NCBI GenBank assembly: GCA_963281255.1
Contig: OY725505.1
Location: forward strand, 2,666,001-2,730,000
Direction: 5' to 3'
DNA: 64,000 nt
From: Aphrocallistes beatrix
Lineage: Eukaryota; Porifera; Hexactinellida; Sceptrulophora; Aphrocallistidae
Shown here: positions 1 through 11,929 of the stretch, piece after piece
Position numbering within the stretch: position 1 is the stretch's first letter
Layout of the letters: every line of letters begins with the position of its first letter
The notes under the pieces: model-generated
Databases searched by the model: none
Told to the model about the DNA's origin: nothing
Seen by the model: only the letters and a program-made list of their open reading frames with translations
Made by a program: the position numbers and the translations under genes

Positions 1-509
1 CCAATAGAGCCTTTTGAACTGGTAGCTTAAGCTGAATAATTCTTGCCAACATATCTAGTAGCTAACTCCATCGAGTCTAACAATGAAGTATTAAATTTAA
101 TCTTTTGAGATGGATTACTCTAACATATTTTTGTAATGCTTCATTTTTCAATGGCGATCGCTTAAATTGTTTCACAATTCCGCGTATTTTGATTACAATG
201 TCATGGCATAGTTCAGGAGAGATTTCTTGTTCAGGGATATCTAACCATCTTCCTCCATCTTCCAAAGATTCTTCAATTTCATTAGAATCAATAGTAGTTA
301 AGATTAATTTTAGGCTTATAGGTTTGCTTTGATAGAATATATATTGTATAACTAACTGTAGTCCGTCAGCGTAGCATAATTGTTAGAATGGCGGTATTAT
401 TCGACCAAGTTTTTTCATCATCGCACAACCATCTGTTGTAATAGCAACAATATCTGTACGAAAATCTAAACCAAATTCCTTCAGCTTTTTAGAGATTGCA
501 ATATAGATT
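1..509 (-). pseudogene. Degenerate hAT-superfamily (ZBED-like) transposase fragment
   Basis: Read on the minus strand, this stretch gives transposase-like peptide in several pieces. The first piece (about 509-370) contains DIVAITTDG, the conserved TDG context of the first catalytic aspartate of hAT transposases, followed by MMKKLGRII and, after a stop, QLCYADG. The middle piece (265-77) is an open 62-residue stretch ending in KNEALQKYVRV and LNLILHC. The last piece (76-1) reads TRWS, stop, LLDMLARIIQLKLPVQKAL, the typical hAT continuation. In-frame stops and frame breaks show it is dead, and it runs off the left edge. The hAT assignment rests on remembered family motifs; the exact subfamily is not resolved. 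Confidence 0.75.
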
Positions 510-515
510 TACTAG

Positions 516-1600
516 ATGGCGGAACGTAAAGAATCATTCAAGGTTACAAAAGAGATTGACTATCTTATTGTGGGAGCCGGGATTTCTGGATCATTCTGTG
601 GTTACCAACTAATGAACAAAGGCATCCAAGCAAATCAGATTCATATTCTTGAAAGTTCAACCGTATTGGTGGGTTGCTGAAGTCGGAATAGTTGAGATAG
701 AGGGATATCGAATAAAGCAAGAAGAGGGAGGTGTGCGGTTCCACAAATATCACCGAGTCTATAAACTGGCAAAAGAACTCGGACTGAGTGATGACATTGT
801 CGAGTTCAAAATGGGAGGTGATTACAATTTAAAATATTTCAGAGGCTATCGTTTTACTCAAGATCCCAAGGACAACCCTATTTTGTTCAAAACTTTCAAT
901 ACAAATCAGGATGTGACAACAGACTTAACACCTAATGACATACTGAAAAATGTTTTTTATAAAATAAAGGAATTAAATGACAAAAAAGGAAAGGATCCTT
1001 CCACTCCAGAAGATTGGCAAAATGTCAGGCTTAATGGACTGTACCCGAATCCGGTATTCCAGTCCCTCTCTACAAGTGGGAATTTGGATACCTACTGAGA
1101 CACTTGGACCTAAACCCAGAGACGATTAAAATGATTCAATACGCAATGGGATTTAGATCCATCTTCAACCAAAATGTCAACGCAGGTTTCGGATTCCGAT
1201 CAAAGGCACACTGCCAATACCTACTGCACTCTAAAGCGTGGATATGATACGATTCCAAAAAGTCTATGCGAACGATTAGTGAAAAACGGTGCAAACGTGC
1301 AGCTGAATTCTGAAGTCGTGAAAATTCATGAAGAAAAGGGGGAATATTCGATTAAAGTCGAGTATATTCTGGATGGTACAACAGATAAAATCAGTTGCAA
1401 ATTCTTAGTTTTAGCCATTCCCAAATTAGCATTGCAAAAGTTATCAAACAATAATGAGTTCATGAACTCTCAACCAAACTTGAGTCTTTCTCCATAGTCC
1501 AGCAGTGGGTAGAAGGATCACTACATCACACACGGATTTGTCGATCAGCACTTCCAACAAATGAACAAGTAGGTTTGCTGAACTATAGTCATGGATAATG
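516..1600 (+). pseudogene. Intronless FAD-dependent amine oxidase pseudogene
   Basis: A start at 516 opens MAERKESFKVTKEIDYLIVG, followed by AGISGSFCGYQL: the N-terminal dinucleotide-binding motif GxGxxG of flavin amine oxidases. The frame breaks at about 658, where ESS should run into NRIGG, which is displaced by one base. Homologous peptide then continues in changing frames: FEE-like VRFHKYHRVYKLAKELGL (670-1080), YKWEFGYLLRHLDLNPE (1071-1170), KRGYDTIPKSLCERLVKNGA (1235-1490) and IVQQWVEGSLHHTR (1494-1600). At least five frame changes in about 1 kb rule out a working enzyme unless the assembly is very poor. No introns are seen, so it may be a processed copy or an originally intronless gene. 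The family normally deaminates amines or amino acids using FAD; the substrate is unknown here. Confidence 0.75.
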
Positions 1601-2229
1601 TAATCTGAGCCTACACTCTTGCAGAACCTTAGTGAGCTGAAAGCACTAAGGATATCATCTTGCTAAAGGTAAAGTTAGGTGCCATCTTTCTTGCCTACTG
1701 ATAGTCGAGTTTTTCTCTGTAACACGCTATCATATGCACACAGACATGCCATCATAGCATACAGACACGCCGCATGCACACATTCAGCAACTATCAGTAG
1801 GTTTAGCACCTCACTCAGATTGTGAATCCCCTGAGAACATATTAGCACATGGATTCGGGGGGTATATAAATCTATAAACTTTATATGGTTTAATATTGTA
1901 ACTTCATGAGCAGTGTGTTTACTATTACTTAAAGGAATGCCAGTCAAATTATATTCATTACAACTTGCATCACATACTAACTCATCCCAAATACAAACTT
2001 GTTTCCTAATTTACAGGGGTAATTTTTGAGAATGTAGCTTTTAAAATTTGATTAAAATCGACCAAAAAATAAAGACGAGTCATGACCTACTTAATGCACG
2101 GTCGTGTATGTTACTGAGAAGGCCTGAAAATAGAAGGCCAGTTTTAACAGAATTTATAGTTTAATTAGACCGATAAATCAAAAACCGTATACAATAGACC
2201 TTTGAAATGCTTTATTACCATATATAAAC
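1601..2229. other. Non-coding stretch, no gene recognised
   Basis: AT-rich sequence between the oxidase pseudogene and the foldback repeat. The only longer open frame, on the minus strand, has no recognisable domain and no codon pattern of a gene. I see no RNA gene. Confidence 0.5.
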
Positions 2230-2580
2230 CTAAGTTGACTAATTCATTAAAAATGGCAAAGAATTATGAATTATTCAAATAATTCATAATTCAAGCATGA
2301 ATTAGTCAATCAGAAGCTAAGTTGACAAATTAATGAATTAATGAATAATTCGAATAATTCATAATTTATGAAATATGAATTATTCGAATAATTCATAATT
2401 CAGGAATTATGAATTATTCCAATAATTCAGAATCCTGAATTATGAATTATTCGAAAAATTTATTCAAATAATTCATGATATTTTCCTGTAGAAAACTTTC
2501 AATTTTGAATAATTCTTCTCAGGCTTGATGAATTATCAATTATTCGAATTATTCATGAATTCATGAATTAGTCAACTTAG
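2230..2580. repeat. AT-rich foldback element with 18-bp terminal inverted repeats
   Basis: The left end CTAAGTTGACTAATTCAT (2230-2247) is the exact reverse complement of the right end (2563-2580). An internal degenerate copy of the left end lies near 2312. The interior is a series of self-complementary GAATTATTCGAATAATTC units, so the whole element can fold on itself. No coding capacity. It looks like a non-autonomous inverted-repeat element; the superfamily cannot be told because no clear target duplication is visible. Confidence 0.65.
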
Positions 2581-2686
2581 ATACAAACATCATATCGTAT
2601 GCAATTCAGCTGTTAAAAAGTCATGTGATTGCGATGTCGTTCTAGTTCATTTAAAACATCGTTATCTGCATTTCTAGTGCTTAACT

Positions 2687-2732
2687 TTTTGATAGAACAA
2701 CAATAGGAAGGCCTATTGTTGTTCTATCAAAA
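2687..2732. repeat. Perfect 21-bp inverted repeat, 4-base loop
   Basis: The 21 bases at 2687-2707 are exactly complementary to 2712-2732 with AAGG between them. It lies about 340 bases before the adhesion GPCR start. The function is unknown; it could be a transposon scar or a hairpin-forming site. Confidence 0.6.
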
Positions 2733-3025
2733 ATAGGAAGGCCTAAAGATTAATTAAGAAATCATTTTATTGATTTTTCAGAGTTCTAAGTTCTAACTAC
2801 TTGATAAACTCAATAATTCATAATCTCTATTATTTTATCCTACATATATTATAATGTTAAATATCTCACAGCAGTGTTAACATAATTGTTATGACCAACG
2901 CGGTTGTAGCATAAATAGAAAATACTTGTAAGAATTGTCGTCATTGAATACTTAGTATATACTTGTATAGCTACATATATGCGCTTACTCATCAGTTCCT
3001 ACATGAAATCTAGTATAAATTATTT

Positions 3026-3034
3026 TATATAAAA
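3026..3034 (+). promoter_or_regulatory. Possible TATA box of the adhesion GPCR gene
   Basis: TATATAAAA lies about 40 bases before the predicted ATG at 3072. In AT-rich DNA such a match is weak evidence. A transcription start just before the ATG would leave a very short leader. Confidence 0.3.
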
Positions 3035-3071
3035 TGATATTCGTTGACTAATTTTGATCATAAATCAAAAT

Positions 3072-6000
3072 ATGACGCTAATACTGAATATATTAGTGAT
3101 TTCACTGTTCTCAGTTGTTACTACATTTGCTCAAGGTAAACATATTAATATTTATAATTATAGTCAGTAAATGTTTAAATCTATATAATATATTGCAAGA
3201 TATTTTATCTCCTCTGCGATTCGAGTATTCAATTTTAAAATCATACTCTAGGGGTACGAATAAACGGCCCCCTCGCTTATTAATTTATGATTTTCTTCCG
3301 ACCCCCCTCGCTTATTCCAACCGCCCCGTTTATTAAATTTCGTAAATTGACTTTGAGAGTTTTATTCAAAAACAGCTTTTTATCGTATTTATCGCATCAA
3401 TTATATTCTATCTTAATTCTATATAATATTGGGCATGCCTAATTTCCGGGACGGGACGGGATCCCGTCCCGGAAATTAGGCATGCCCAGAATATTTTATT
3501 CTTATTCTAGACAATATGATGCGAATTACTATGTAATACATCACTTGATTTCAATTCAACCCCCTTTATTCGCACCCTAGAGTACGTGGCGTTGCTTAGG
3601 TAATAGTTGGGTTGGTAGGGCCATACCAATAATTTGTCGAAATCGATTAGCTTCCATTTATCCAAACTATGTTGCCTGAAACAATCCCAACTCGTACCTC
3701 AAGGTCTTCCCAATCATTTTCTCGAATCTACGTTTTCTATTTCACTATTTATAGCACCAACCAGTGGATGTGACCTGATCACAAGTGAAGGAAAATGTTT
3801 CAGCTACTTTTATAATTATTGGATCAATTGGTACGGTGCTAGAGGTAACTGTCAGACATGGGGAGGACATCTAGCGAGTATAGATTCTGCGAGCGAAAAT
3901 GAAGCATTACTTTACATAGTAAGCAGATTCTCGTGCTGGATTGGACTTAACGATAGGGAGACAGAAGGAACATTCGTATGGCTTGATGGGAGCAATAGTT
4001 TATATAGGAACTGGGCTCCCGATGAGCTAAATAGTCGAAGAGAAAATGAAGACTGCTGTGACAATAATTGGTCACAGTTTAGGTGGAGTGATCAGTCATG
4101 CAATGCGGGAAGACGGTGTTCCATTTGCAGTTCTCGAAATGGTAAGTTAATAAATAATCAATTCTACATGAGGTCGTTGACTCTGTAAGCATAATTTGAT
4201 TGTATTATGTCTATTGTCTATAGTAATGCTATTTGGGAGAATACAAGATGATAATACATTAGATGAACTGAGTAATAATACAATTCTCTTTGAAAACACA
4301 ACTCTGTATTGTATGACAGAGAACAGGAACACTCCACAGGTAAGTTGGAGTTATATTCTAGATGGGAACAGATCAGTTCTCAGTAGTACAATTGATGTCA
4401 CTACAGGAGTTAGTGTTCTGACTGTACCTGCTGATAAACCAGGCTACTACTCGTGTGAAGTCACTCGAGATAACGGAGTCAGTAGGATCTATAGTGTTCG
4501 GATGCTAAACTCTTCGGACCTGACAGGTATGAGTCGTCTCATTAGATGTTTATTCAAAATTAGGATACCTATTGGTTGTGAATTTGAATGATTAATTATG
4601 TTGCCTGTATCAAATTTCAAAACGATCTTTAAATGAACTGAATAGGATCATAGGAATGTAGATCATAACAGCTATCTCGACTTTAGTTCCCCGGATCACA
4701 TTCCCAAACACGGACATAACGAGGATATTAAATGGAACTGACGTTGTTATTGAAAGTATTGAATGCGTTGCTACAGGAGTACCACCACCAGACTTATACT
4801 GGACAAGAGATTTCACGTCAAAATTCATCGATTCGCCAATACTTCAAGTCAACATTCTAGATCTAGCAAATGATGGAGAGAAAATATTCTATTGCGTAGC
4901 AGAGAATGGAGCAGGAAGGGATGTTGCATCTGTCACCTATGAACTCAAATTAACCATTGAAAGCATTCAGGAGAATTTAGAAGAAATCAGCGATGAGTTA
5001 AATAGTGGAGAATCCTTTTCTGATGAGAGATCTGGACAAATTGCAGATCTTGCAAAGGTTGTTGTTGATGCAGCGAACAATGATGGTGAAATCAATAGTG
5101 AAAATAGGAGTATGATATTAGTGAGTGCTGTAATGGTGGTAGAATTGATTATTATTAAAACGAACGAGGCATTCAGTAGCGAGACAGCTGGAAAGATCAC
5201 TGGACTACTGAGTAGCATCGTGTATGGTACCTCATATTTGCAAGACCCAAGGAATGTAACTGAGGTATTTAAGCATATTTATACTACTAGTTAATTTGTT
5301 AAGTGCTATTCTACAATTGCTCTAGACATATCCTCTACCATTTTCGTCTATAATTAATTTTAAATGTGAAACAACCATAGCCATCTAATTTATTATGGGT
5401 TCACAGTACAGTCAGGGTCGCTTATTATGAACCCGCTTAATATGAACATTCGTTTATTATGAACTAACCTCCTGGTCCCAATTTCATTTTTAGATAGGAT
5501 TTGTATTGAATCAAGTTCGCTTAATATGAAGTATCTCTATTATGAACAGATTTTTTGGTCCCCTGGTGGTTCACAATAAGCGACACTGACTGTATCTATG
5601 TTAATTCGCTTTTCTAGCAACGACCAGAACAATCTATCTCAACCATATCTACAGCCTTGGCAACCGCGTTAAATACACTGGAGATGTTTTCACAGAGACT
5701 CATCGAGGATTTAGGAAATAGAGAAGCTAACACTGTTACAACCGTAGAGTCACGATTGATCACAATTGTAGTGCAAAATATTGCTCTAAACAGGAGCGGT
5801 GATGATAATGATACAAAAGCTGAAATTGTTCTCCCAAAGAAGATTTCTGATGACGTGCAGTATTCAGTGATGATAGAACTTTCAACAAATCTTGCTTTTA
5901 ATCTATCAACAGATGGGAAAAGTCTGGCGGTAAGTCAAAACCATATATAGGGTTTGGATTAGGCAGGGATTAATATTTAACCCTTGAAGCATTTGGGATT

Positions 6001-9000
6001 TTTCTATTTATAGTATTAATCCCAAACTTATATGGCTTCCCCATTGAAATGGCTTAAACCGGAAATGACGCAGCACATTCCTGTGGCAAGCGTGGGTTAA
6101 AACTAAACCAGAGATACAAGATCTAATAGTCAAATATCAGCAGTAGAACTAAACTGTGGCGAAGTCAGGTGTTTACACAATTTATATTTTAACTACACAT
6201 ACTTTCTCAAGGTTGCTACTTCCATTATTCAAAGAATTGAGAGTAAAAATTCAGATTCCAACAATGAAAAAAGTGGATCCAGACAGTCTACGACTATTCA
6301 AGGTAGTGATATTCTGACGATCGCTTTAGAGGGAAAGTCTGGTATAGTTGAATTAACCGAAAATGTGAGTTGTATTGCATTAAGATTGATTATTTAATGT
6401 ACGATGATATTTCATCAATACTAGTATCAGTGAACTCCTGTTCAAAGGAAGTATTCGAGACCTCTATTTTATTTCATTATAGATAGAACTTTGTAGATAA
6501 TGCACATCCACCGCTCTCAAATCGTTTGTGCCAAAATTCATTTAAGAACTGAGATATTTTCTCATTAACTCTATTTCTCCCAGTGACCTGGCGTTATTCC
6601 GAAGATATTGAAACCCTTGAAAATAAAGCATTTAAATATCAGTAGCTCTACAATTGGAAACGCTCTTTCTACTCAGTACAGGGTGCCTATAAGTTCAATC
6701 CCAAGGTTCATTAGGTATAAAAATTTTCATAAATTTAGAGTATTCGAGGAAAATGTGAGAGCTAATTTGTCCTAGAATTTGAAACAAAACACAGTTCCAG
6801 GTCTTAGACTCGAAAAATCTTTTAAAATCATTGAGAATATTCGAATTACAATCTCTAAAGACCATAATAACTAAGATTGTTTGAGTATAAAAATTTTATA
6901 TCTAATGAAGCTTGGAACAGAACTTATAGGCTACCCTGTATATGTCTTAATAATTAATAATATTTTAAGTTATTAGTTCATAGACACAACAATGATGGCA
7001 GGGTGGACATATCGATTAATTTTCTTAGCAGGATTGGCGCACCCTGTACTGTTGTATTGTAGCTGAGCAATTCTGGGTAAAATGGGCCTTTTTGTGTCTT
7101 TGTATTAGCTTTCAAATGCTTTAAAGTCAGCTGAGTAATCTCGCCATCAATTAAGTATTGTAGCAGGATGTACGAAATACTTTAACGTTCTCGTCTCTAG
7201 GCAACACTCTCATTCAATGTGTATTCTATCGGGCCTTCTGAAAGTATTTGTGTGTTCTTGAATGGAACAGATTGGGTCAGTAACGGTCTAGACACGGATC
7301 AAGAGAGTCAAAAAATCACAAACTGCATTTCTTCTCATTTCACAAGTTTCGCAGTATTCGTTACTCCTCATGAAATTAATAGAAGTTACGCCGAAACAAT
7401 AGCACTTTCATTCTTTAGTTATTTATTCGTTGGCATATCATTCATCTCTTTGTTAATATCTCTCTTTATATTCATCATAGTAGGAAAACCATTTTTCAAA
7501 GTGGAAGCCAACATTGTATACTTCAACTATTGCCTCTCTATGCTACTCGCCACTGGACTGTTCATGTTTGGTATTCAAGTTGGTACATATAACATTGTGT
7601 CATGTAAGATCATTGCTTTCCTACTGCACTACTCCTGGCTGGCAGTGTTCACCTGGACCCTGTGCATTGGAATACTCATCATTTATAAGATCGTCATAGG
7701 TGAGTAATTACTGCTTTTGAATGTTCGTACTTTTCTAACGCTACTACCGACCAGGGGTGTCGTTCCCATAGTACCAGGGGGACCCGGGCAGGGGTTTATC
7801 TAGGTGCTCGGTCGGCACTTATAGGTGCCAGCCTGGTATCGTCCGAGGAGCCAAGGTGCTTGCAGTGGGATTCGATTTTGGTCCCGGGTTGCTATCACCC
7901 CTGGAATTACAAGATAAACCACTGTTTCGGTGCCAGATAACTTTTATCACCTCTAAAAAGGTGCCGGATTGGAAAATCCTAGATAAACCCATGGACCCGG
8001 GCCTCCAAAATTTTCTAGACCCACTAGATTTTACATAGAGCCCATATATTTTCAATTCTTGAGTTAAATTGAATAAATTACAAAATATTTTCTCCTTTAG
8101 CTGTTTTGTCTACAAGGAAAATATATAGGTATCTCATCATTTTCGGTTGGATATTCCCCATTCTCATTCCAATCATCACTATAGCTGTTGCAAGAGATTA
8201 TTACGTGGATGCTAGCAGGCACTGTTTCCTCAACGTTATAGGAGGCGTCATTTGGGCTTTTATTGTACCCATTTGGGCCATGATCTTGCTTAACACTCTC
8301 TTCCTGATAATCGCGATAATTCGAATCATTCAAACTATATATCAAACAAAAGGAAGATTCTCGAAGGATCGCTAAGGATATAGTGATCACTGGGTTGGTG
8401 CTAACACCTGTGCTTGGATTGCCTTGGTTGTTCCTTGTCTTCAACGTTGCAATTCAACATTCCGCTCTTGAATGGGTTTTCATCATTATCAATGGCCTGA
8501 TGGGGCTAGTTTTCCTCTTTGTAGTTGTCCTCAGGAATAAAGAGGTATTGACATTTTTCAAGAATAAGGGTAAATTCACTGTTTCAAATACGCAAAAAAC
8601 TAACGGAAATAATACATCAAACTCGGGTACTGGAAATTTCCTGACAAGCAATCGGTTCAAGAAAAATACTCTAGAGAGACAATCCGCTGAGGAATCCAAG
8701 ATAAAAAGTGGTACGATTGGTAAGTTGTTCCTTGCAAATCCAACCTCCATCTCTGACATATAAATATAAAATTGACTTACTTTCTCATTCATTGATAGGT
8801 AAATGCGTATTCTACATTTCACATTATTAAAAATTTTAACTAAAGTTTAACCTTTTAGAATCGAAATCGGTGACTGAATCCCCTAAAATTGTAGAAGAAA
8901 ATATAAGCAAAGTTGCACCTGATGTGAAAGAGAAGTCTAAAATTTTTGGACTCGGAAAGAAAGTGAAAAACGCTTTAGTTTTTAAGAATACTGCAGCCAC

Positions 9001-9046
9001 TAGCACTACATCGAATGATCTTCCAACCCATAAGAACCTATCTTAA
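3072..9046 (+). CDS. Adhesion GPCR with C-type lectin and two Ig domains (nine exons)
   Basis: Exons: 3072-3135, 3755-4141, 4224-4526, 4687-5264, 5618-5929, 6212-6364, 7201-7699, 8101-8719, 8859-9046. All have GT-AG borders and compatible phases, giving about 1033 residues. Order: signal peptide (MTLILNILVISLFSVVTTFA); C-type lectin fold about 27-147 with CWIGLND, WLDGS, NEDC; Ig 1 about 155-245 with the C, W, YYSC pattern; Ig 2 about 255-345 ending FYCVAENG; a GAIN-like region; a GPS-like motif about 616-655; seven helices; and a basic, Ser-rich tail. The lectin domain lacks the classical EPN/QPD sugar motif (APDELN instead). The GPS keeps HFT at the cleavage site but has Leu and Ser where two paired cysteines normally sit. 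Exon 8 needs a one-base skip near 8349-8352 to join TM5 to TM6, either an assembly error or a real lesion. The role is inferred as a surface adhesion receptor; the ligand is unknown. Intron 7 holds a degenerate repeat (about 7741-8055). Confidence 0.85.
3244..3584. mobile_element. MITE-like inverted-repeat element in intron 1 of the adhesion GPCR
   Basis: Ends TACTCTAGGGGTACGAATAA (left) and the reverse complement of TACTCTAGGGTGCGAATAAA (right) form about 20-bp imperfect terminal inverted repeats with TA at the borders, as for Tc1/mariner/pogo-type elements. No coding capacity. A 57-bp hairpin sits inside it. Confidence 0.6.
3431..3487. repeat. Perfect 26-bp inverted repeat, 5-base loop, GC-rich
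   Basis: 3431-3456 is the exact reverse complement of 3462-3487, with CGGGA between. The arms begin GGGCATGCC and contain GGGACGGGA, far more GC-rich than the surroundings. It lies inside the intronic MITE. Confidence 0.7.
5409..5592. mobile_element. Pogo/Tigger-like MITE in intron 4
   Basis: The left end CAGTCAGGGTCGCTTATTAT and the right end, read on the other strand as CAGTCAGTGTCGCTTATTGT, are inverted repeats flanked by TA on both sides. Internal copies of GCTTAATATGAA recall the internal repetition of such elements. 184 bp, non-coding. Confidence 0.65.
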
Positions 9047-9896
9047 TTGTCTTAAACATATTGTCCAATGTATTTTGTGTTTATGAATCACCTCAATAAG
9101 AAGTTAAAATTCATGTAAATAATTTGTTCAGAAAAAAAACTCTTCATGTACAAGTAGAAATGTCTATTTACTTTAGACGTATTTCAATGCCTTTTTAAAA
9201 CTTTTTAAAACTACTTTTATCACATAATGTAATACCTTTCTTGACCTCATTCAAATTGTATATAGTTGAATTTACAAATAGAATGCATGTAATGTTTTGT
9301 GTTTATTGGTATTTTGGTGTGGATTAGATTTTTCTGAATGTTTTAATTATTACATTTTGATATGTGTGGGTTGTTTTATGAGTGAAATAATTTTACTGGT
9401 AAGAAGGAAAGCAGACTTTCAAAGGGGGAATTTTAACTTAATAGTACCGCAACAGTCAAAACAACTTTTCTATGAATATACCATTATGTTAACAAGGCAT
9501 CAACACTAAAATACCTCAGAGATCACTCATTTCACTATCTATGATATTTATGATATTTTTCCGTATATATCCTTATCTAGTTTCAGATATCCAAAAAATT
9601 ATCAGTCTATTATTGGGAGTATGGCTTCTTTTTGACATTCTAGTTTCTTTATATTAATAGCACAAAATTATCTCCTGAAAATCTATTGAAAATCGACACA
9701 ATTTTCGAATACTACTCAATTTCTAAAAATACTCAGACAAGTTAGAATATCACTTGTAGTTCCAAATTAGTATTCCATAACCAAGATTTTGACTGAAGTG
9801 CATTTCGAACTAATTTGAAGGAACGTGTAAATTGTCTAATAACTTAGCAATGTAGTGGTTGAGATTAATTTGGAGATCGTTTTCAAAGTTTAGCTG
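9047..9896. other. 3' flank of the adhesion GPCR, no gene seen
   Basis: AT-rich sequence. The first few hundred bases are presumably 3' UTR; no canonical AATAAA was found close to the stop. One 70-residue open stretch at 9297-9509 shows no domain. Confidence 0.45.
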
Positions 9897-10490
9897 AACT
9901 CATCAATATATTACTGCTTACTAGACATAACGTTGTAATGTTTGATGATGTTGCAGCTGTACAAAAACTCATCATGTATTACTGCTTACTAGACATAACG
10001 TTGTAATGTTTGATGATGTTGCAGCTGTGCAAAAACTCATCATGTATTACTGCTTACTAGACATAACGTTGTAATGTTTGATGATGTTGCAGCTGTACAA
10101 AAACTCATCATGTATTACTGCTTACTAGACATAACGTTGTAATGTTTGATGATGTTGCAGCTGTACAAAAACTCATCATGTATTACTGCTTACTAGACAT
10201 AACGTTGTAATGTTTGATGATGTTGCAGCTGTACAAAAATTCATCATGTATTACTGCTTACTAGACATAACGTTGTAATGTTTGATGATGTTGCAGCTGT
10301 ACAAAAACTCATCATGTATTACTGCTTACTAGACATAACGTTGTAATGTTTGATGATGTTGCAGCTGTACAAAAACTCATCATGTATTACTGCTTACTAG
10401 ACATAACATTGTAATGTTTGATGATGTTGCAGCTGTACAAATTACTCATCATGTATTACTGCTTACTAGACATAACGTTGCAGTAAGTAC
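9897..10490. repeat. Tandem array of a 68-bp unit, about 8.6 copies
   Basis: The motif ATCATGTATTACTGCTTAC recurs at 9971, 10039, 10107, 10175, 10243, 10311, 10379 and 10447, exactly 68 bases apart, with a diverged first copy at about 9902 and a partial last copy. Units differ at only one or a few bases, so the array is young. No open frame is maintained, and 68 is not a multiple of three. Confidence 0.95.
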
Positions 10491-11240
10491 CAGCAACTAC
10501 AGTGATCTAATTCAAAGTGGTTGTAACCACTTTAGATAAGGATTGAGATATTGTGAATTATTAAATACTTCGTCTAAAAGACTTAGATGCATCAGTTCCA
10601 GCATAAATCACTTGATGTAAAGTGATATTTTTAAACAATGTTAAGAAGAATAGTGACTGATGAGTGATGACTTAAATAAAAGCTCCAGTTGAATAATTAT
10701 TTAAATATTCCGTTGTGAGAGTTCCAGCGGTTTGTTTCCCAAAAATAAAAAGGATAAAGTCCTTTCGAAACAAATCAAAATTCCTCCAGGTTTTTATCTC
10801 AAAGTCAATTAATAGAGATGAAATAATGGCAATACTCGACTAAATCAATACAACTACTGAGATAAAATTTCCTGTTTTTAACTCTGACTGTAGTATTATG
10901 TCAGTATTATGTCATATAAATAACTTAAAATTTATTCAAAATGTTTTCATGAAAGTTAACGCCCTCTTAATGAATTCAATTAACTAATGAAATAAACAAA
11001 GCTGACATGAATAGTGTAATTATGATTATATTCAATACTCACTGGCATTGTCAAAGGTTTCGTCGGTCCAGCGAGTGAAAGTGACTAGAATGCGCCAATC
11101 GGGGATAATTCGAAGTTTTCAGGTTTATGACAGCCAATATTAAGTTGCTGGAAATGTAGCTTTAATCGATCTATTGCGGCTTTAACTACTATTTCTTTTT
11201 TTGTTGAATTAAATACTATTTTTTATCGAATTCAAGAAAC
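10491..11240. other. Non-coding stretch, no gene recognised
   Basis: AT-rich sequence without a recognisable gene or RNA. From about 11240 onward it becomes similar to the 3' flanks of the family A receptor genes. Confidence 0.45.
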
Positions 11241-11929
11241 AACTTTAGGGTACGTATTTATGTAAATATTGATTGTTAAAATTTCATTTAATTGTTACAC
11301 ATATTCAGTACAATGCAGTAATATAAATATAAATAATACTTATAAATATTACTCAATTATAAAATTGATTTTACAAGCTTAGTACTTTTATCCCAGACAT
11401 CAATGGGATTCAAACGATGAAGTAATTTCTCAGATAGACATCATTATTTCTTGTTATCATCATTCTTATCCGAGTAATATTATATTTGTCCTCAATTTTT
11501 CCAAATTTATTCCCAATGTTCCTGCAAAGTAGGCGAATAGATACCAACAGGTATGGTAAAGTTTTTAAAATTGTTCCAAGAGTAATGATGACATAAACTA
11601 GATCAGTAGTAAATCATCAAATCTGTCAGCAATGGTAGAATCATGAGCTGCTTCTTTAGTAGTACCATACAGTATAATATCTAGCCATGTAAGGGGAAAA
11701 TAGACAATCATACTGATGATAGAATAAATATATATAATAGAATATCCCAGTGTTTGTAGAAATATAGCAATTAAGAGGATAGTTGAAGCATATTTGAAGT
11801 TCCAATGTGCTCTTCTGAAATAGTTTACAACATATAGAGTCTGACATTCTAAGTACTGTGCATCGAACAGTTTTTTTAAAATGGGGATTTACATTCGGAT
11901 ATTTTCTCATTTACATTCGGATATTTTCT
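11241..11929 (-). pseudogene. Receptor A0: 3' fragment of a family A seven-helix receptor
   Basis: 11410-11873 on the minus strand matches the C-terminal 40% of the family A receptors, from LYKRLFDAQ-like peptide to the stop (TGA at 11412-11410). A one-base deletion near 11610 breaks the frame. Right after the coding remnant (11880-11929) comes the family's upstream sequence ATGGGGATTTACATTCGGAT, with a 22-bp piece doubled, so the whole 5' half of the gene and the promoter-proximal part are deleted. The rest of the A0 upstream region resumes at 18044 beyond the satellite and mariner. Confidence 0.85.

Noticed and set aside
4646-4686. Alternative splice acceptors for exon 4 of the adhesion GPCR (AG at 4652-4653 and 4660-4661)
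   Set aside because: They lead to an immediate stop or the wrong frame. The acceptor ending at 4686 keeps phase and gives a continuous Ig domain.
9897-10490. CRISPR-like regular spacing
   Set aside because: There are no unique spacers; it is a plain tandem repeat in an animal genome.
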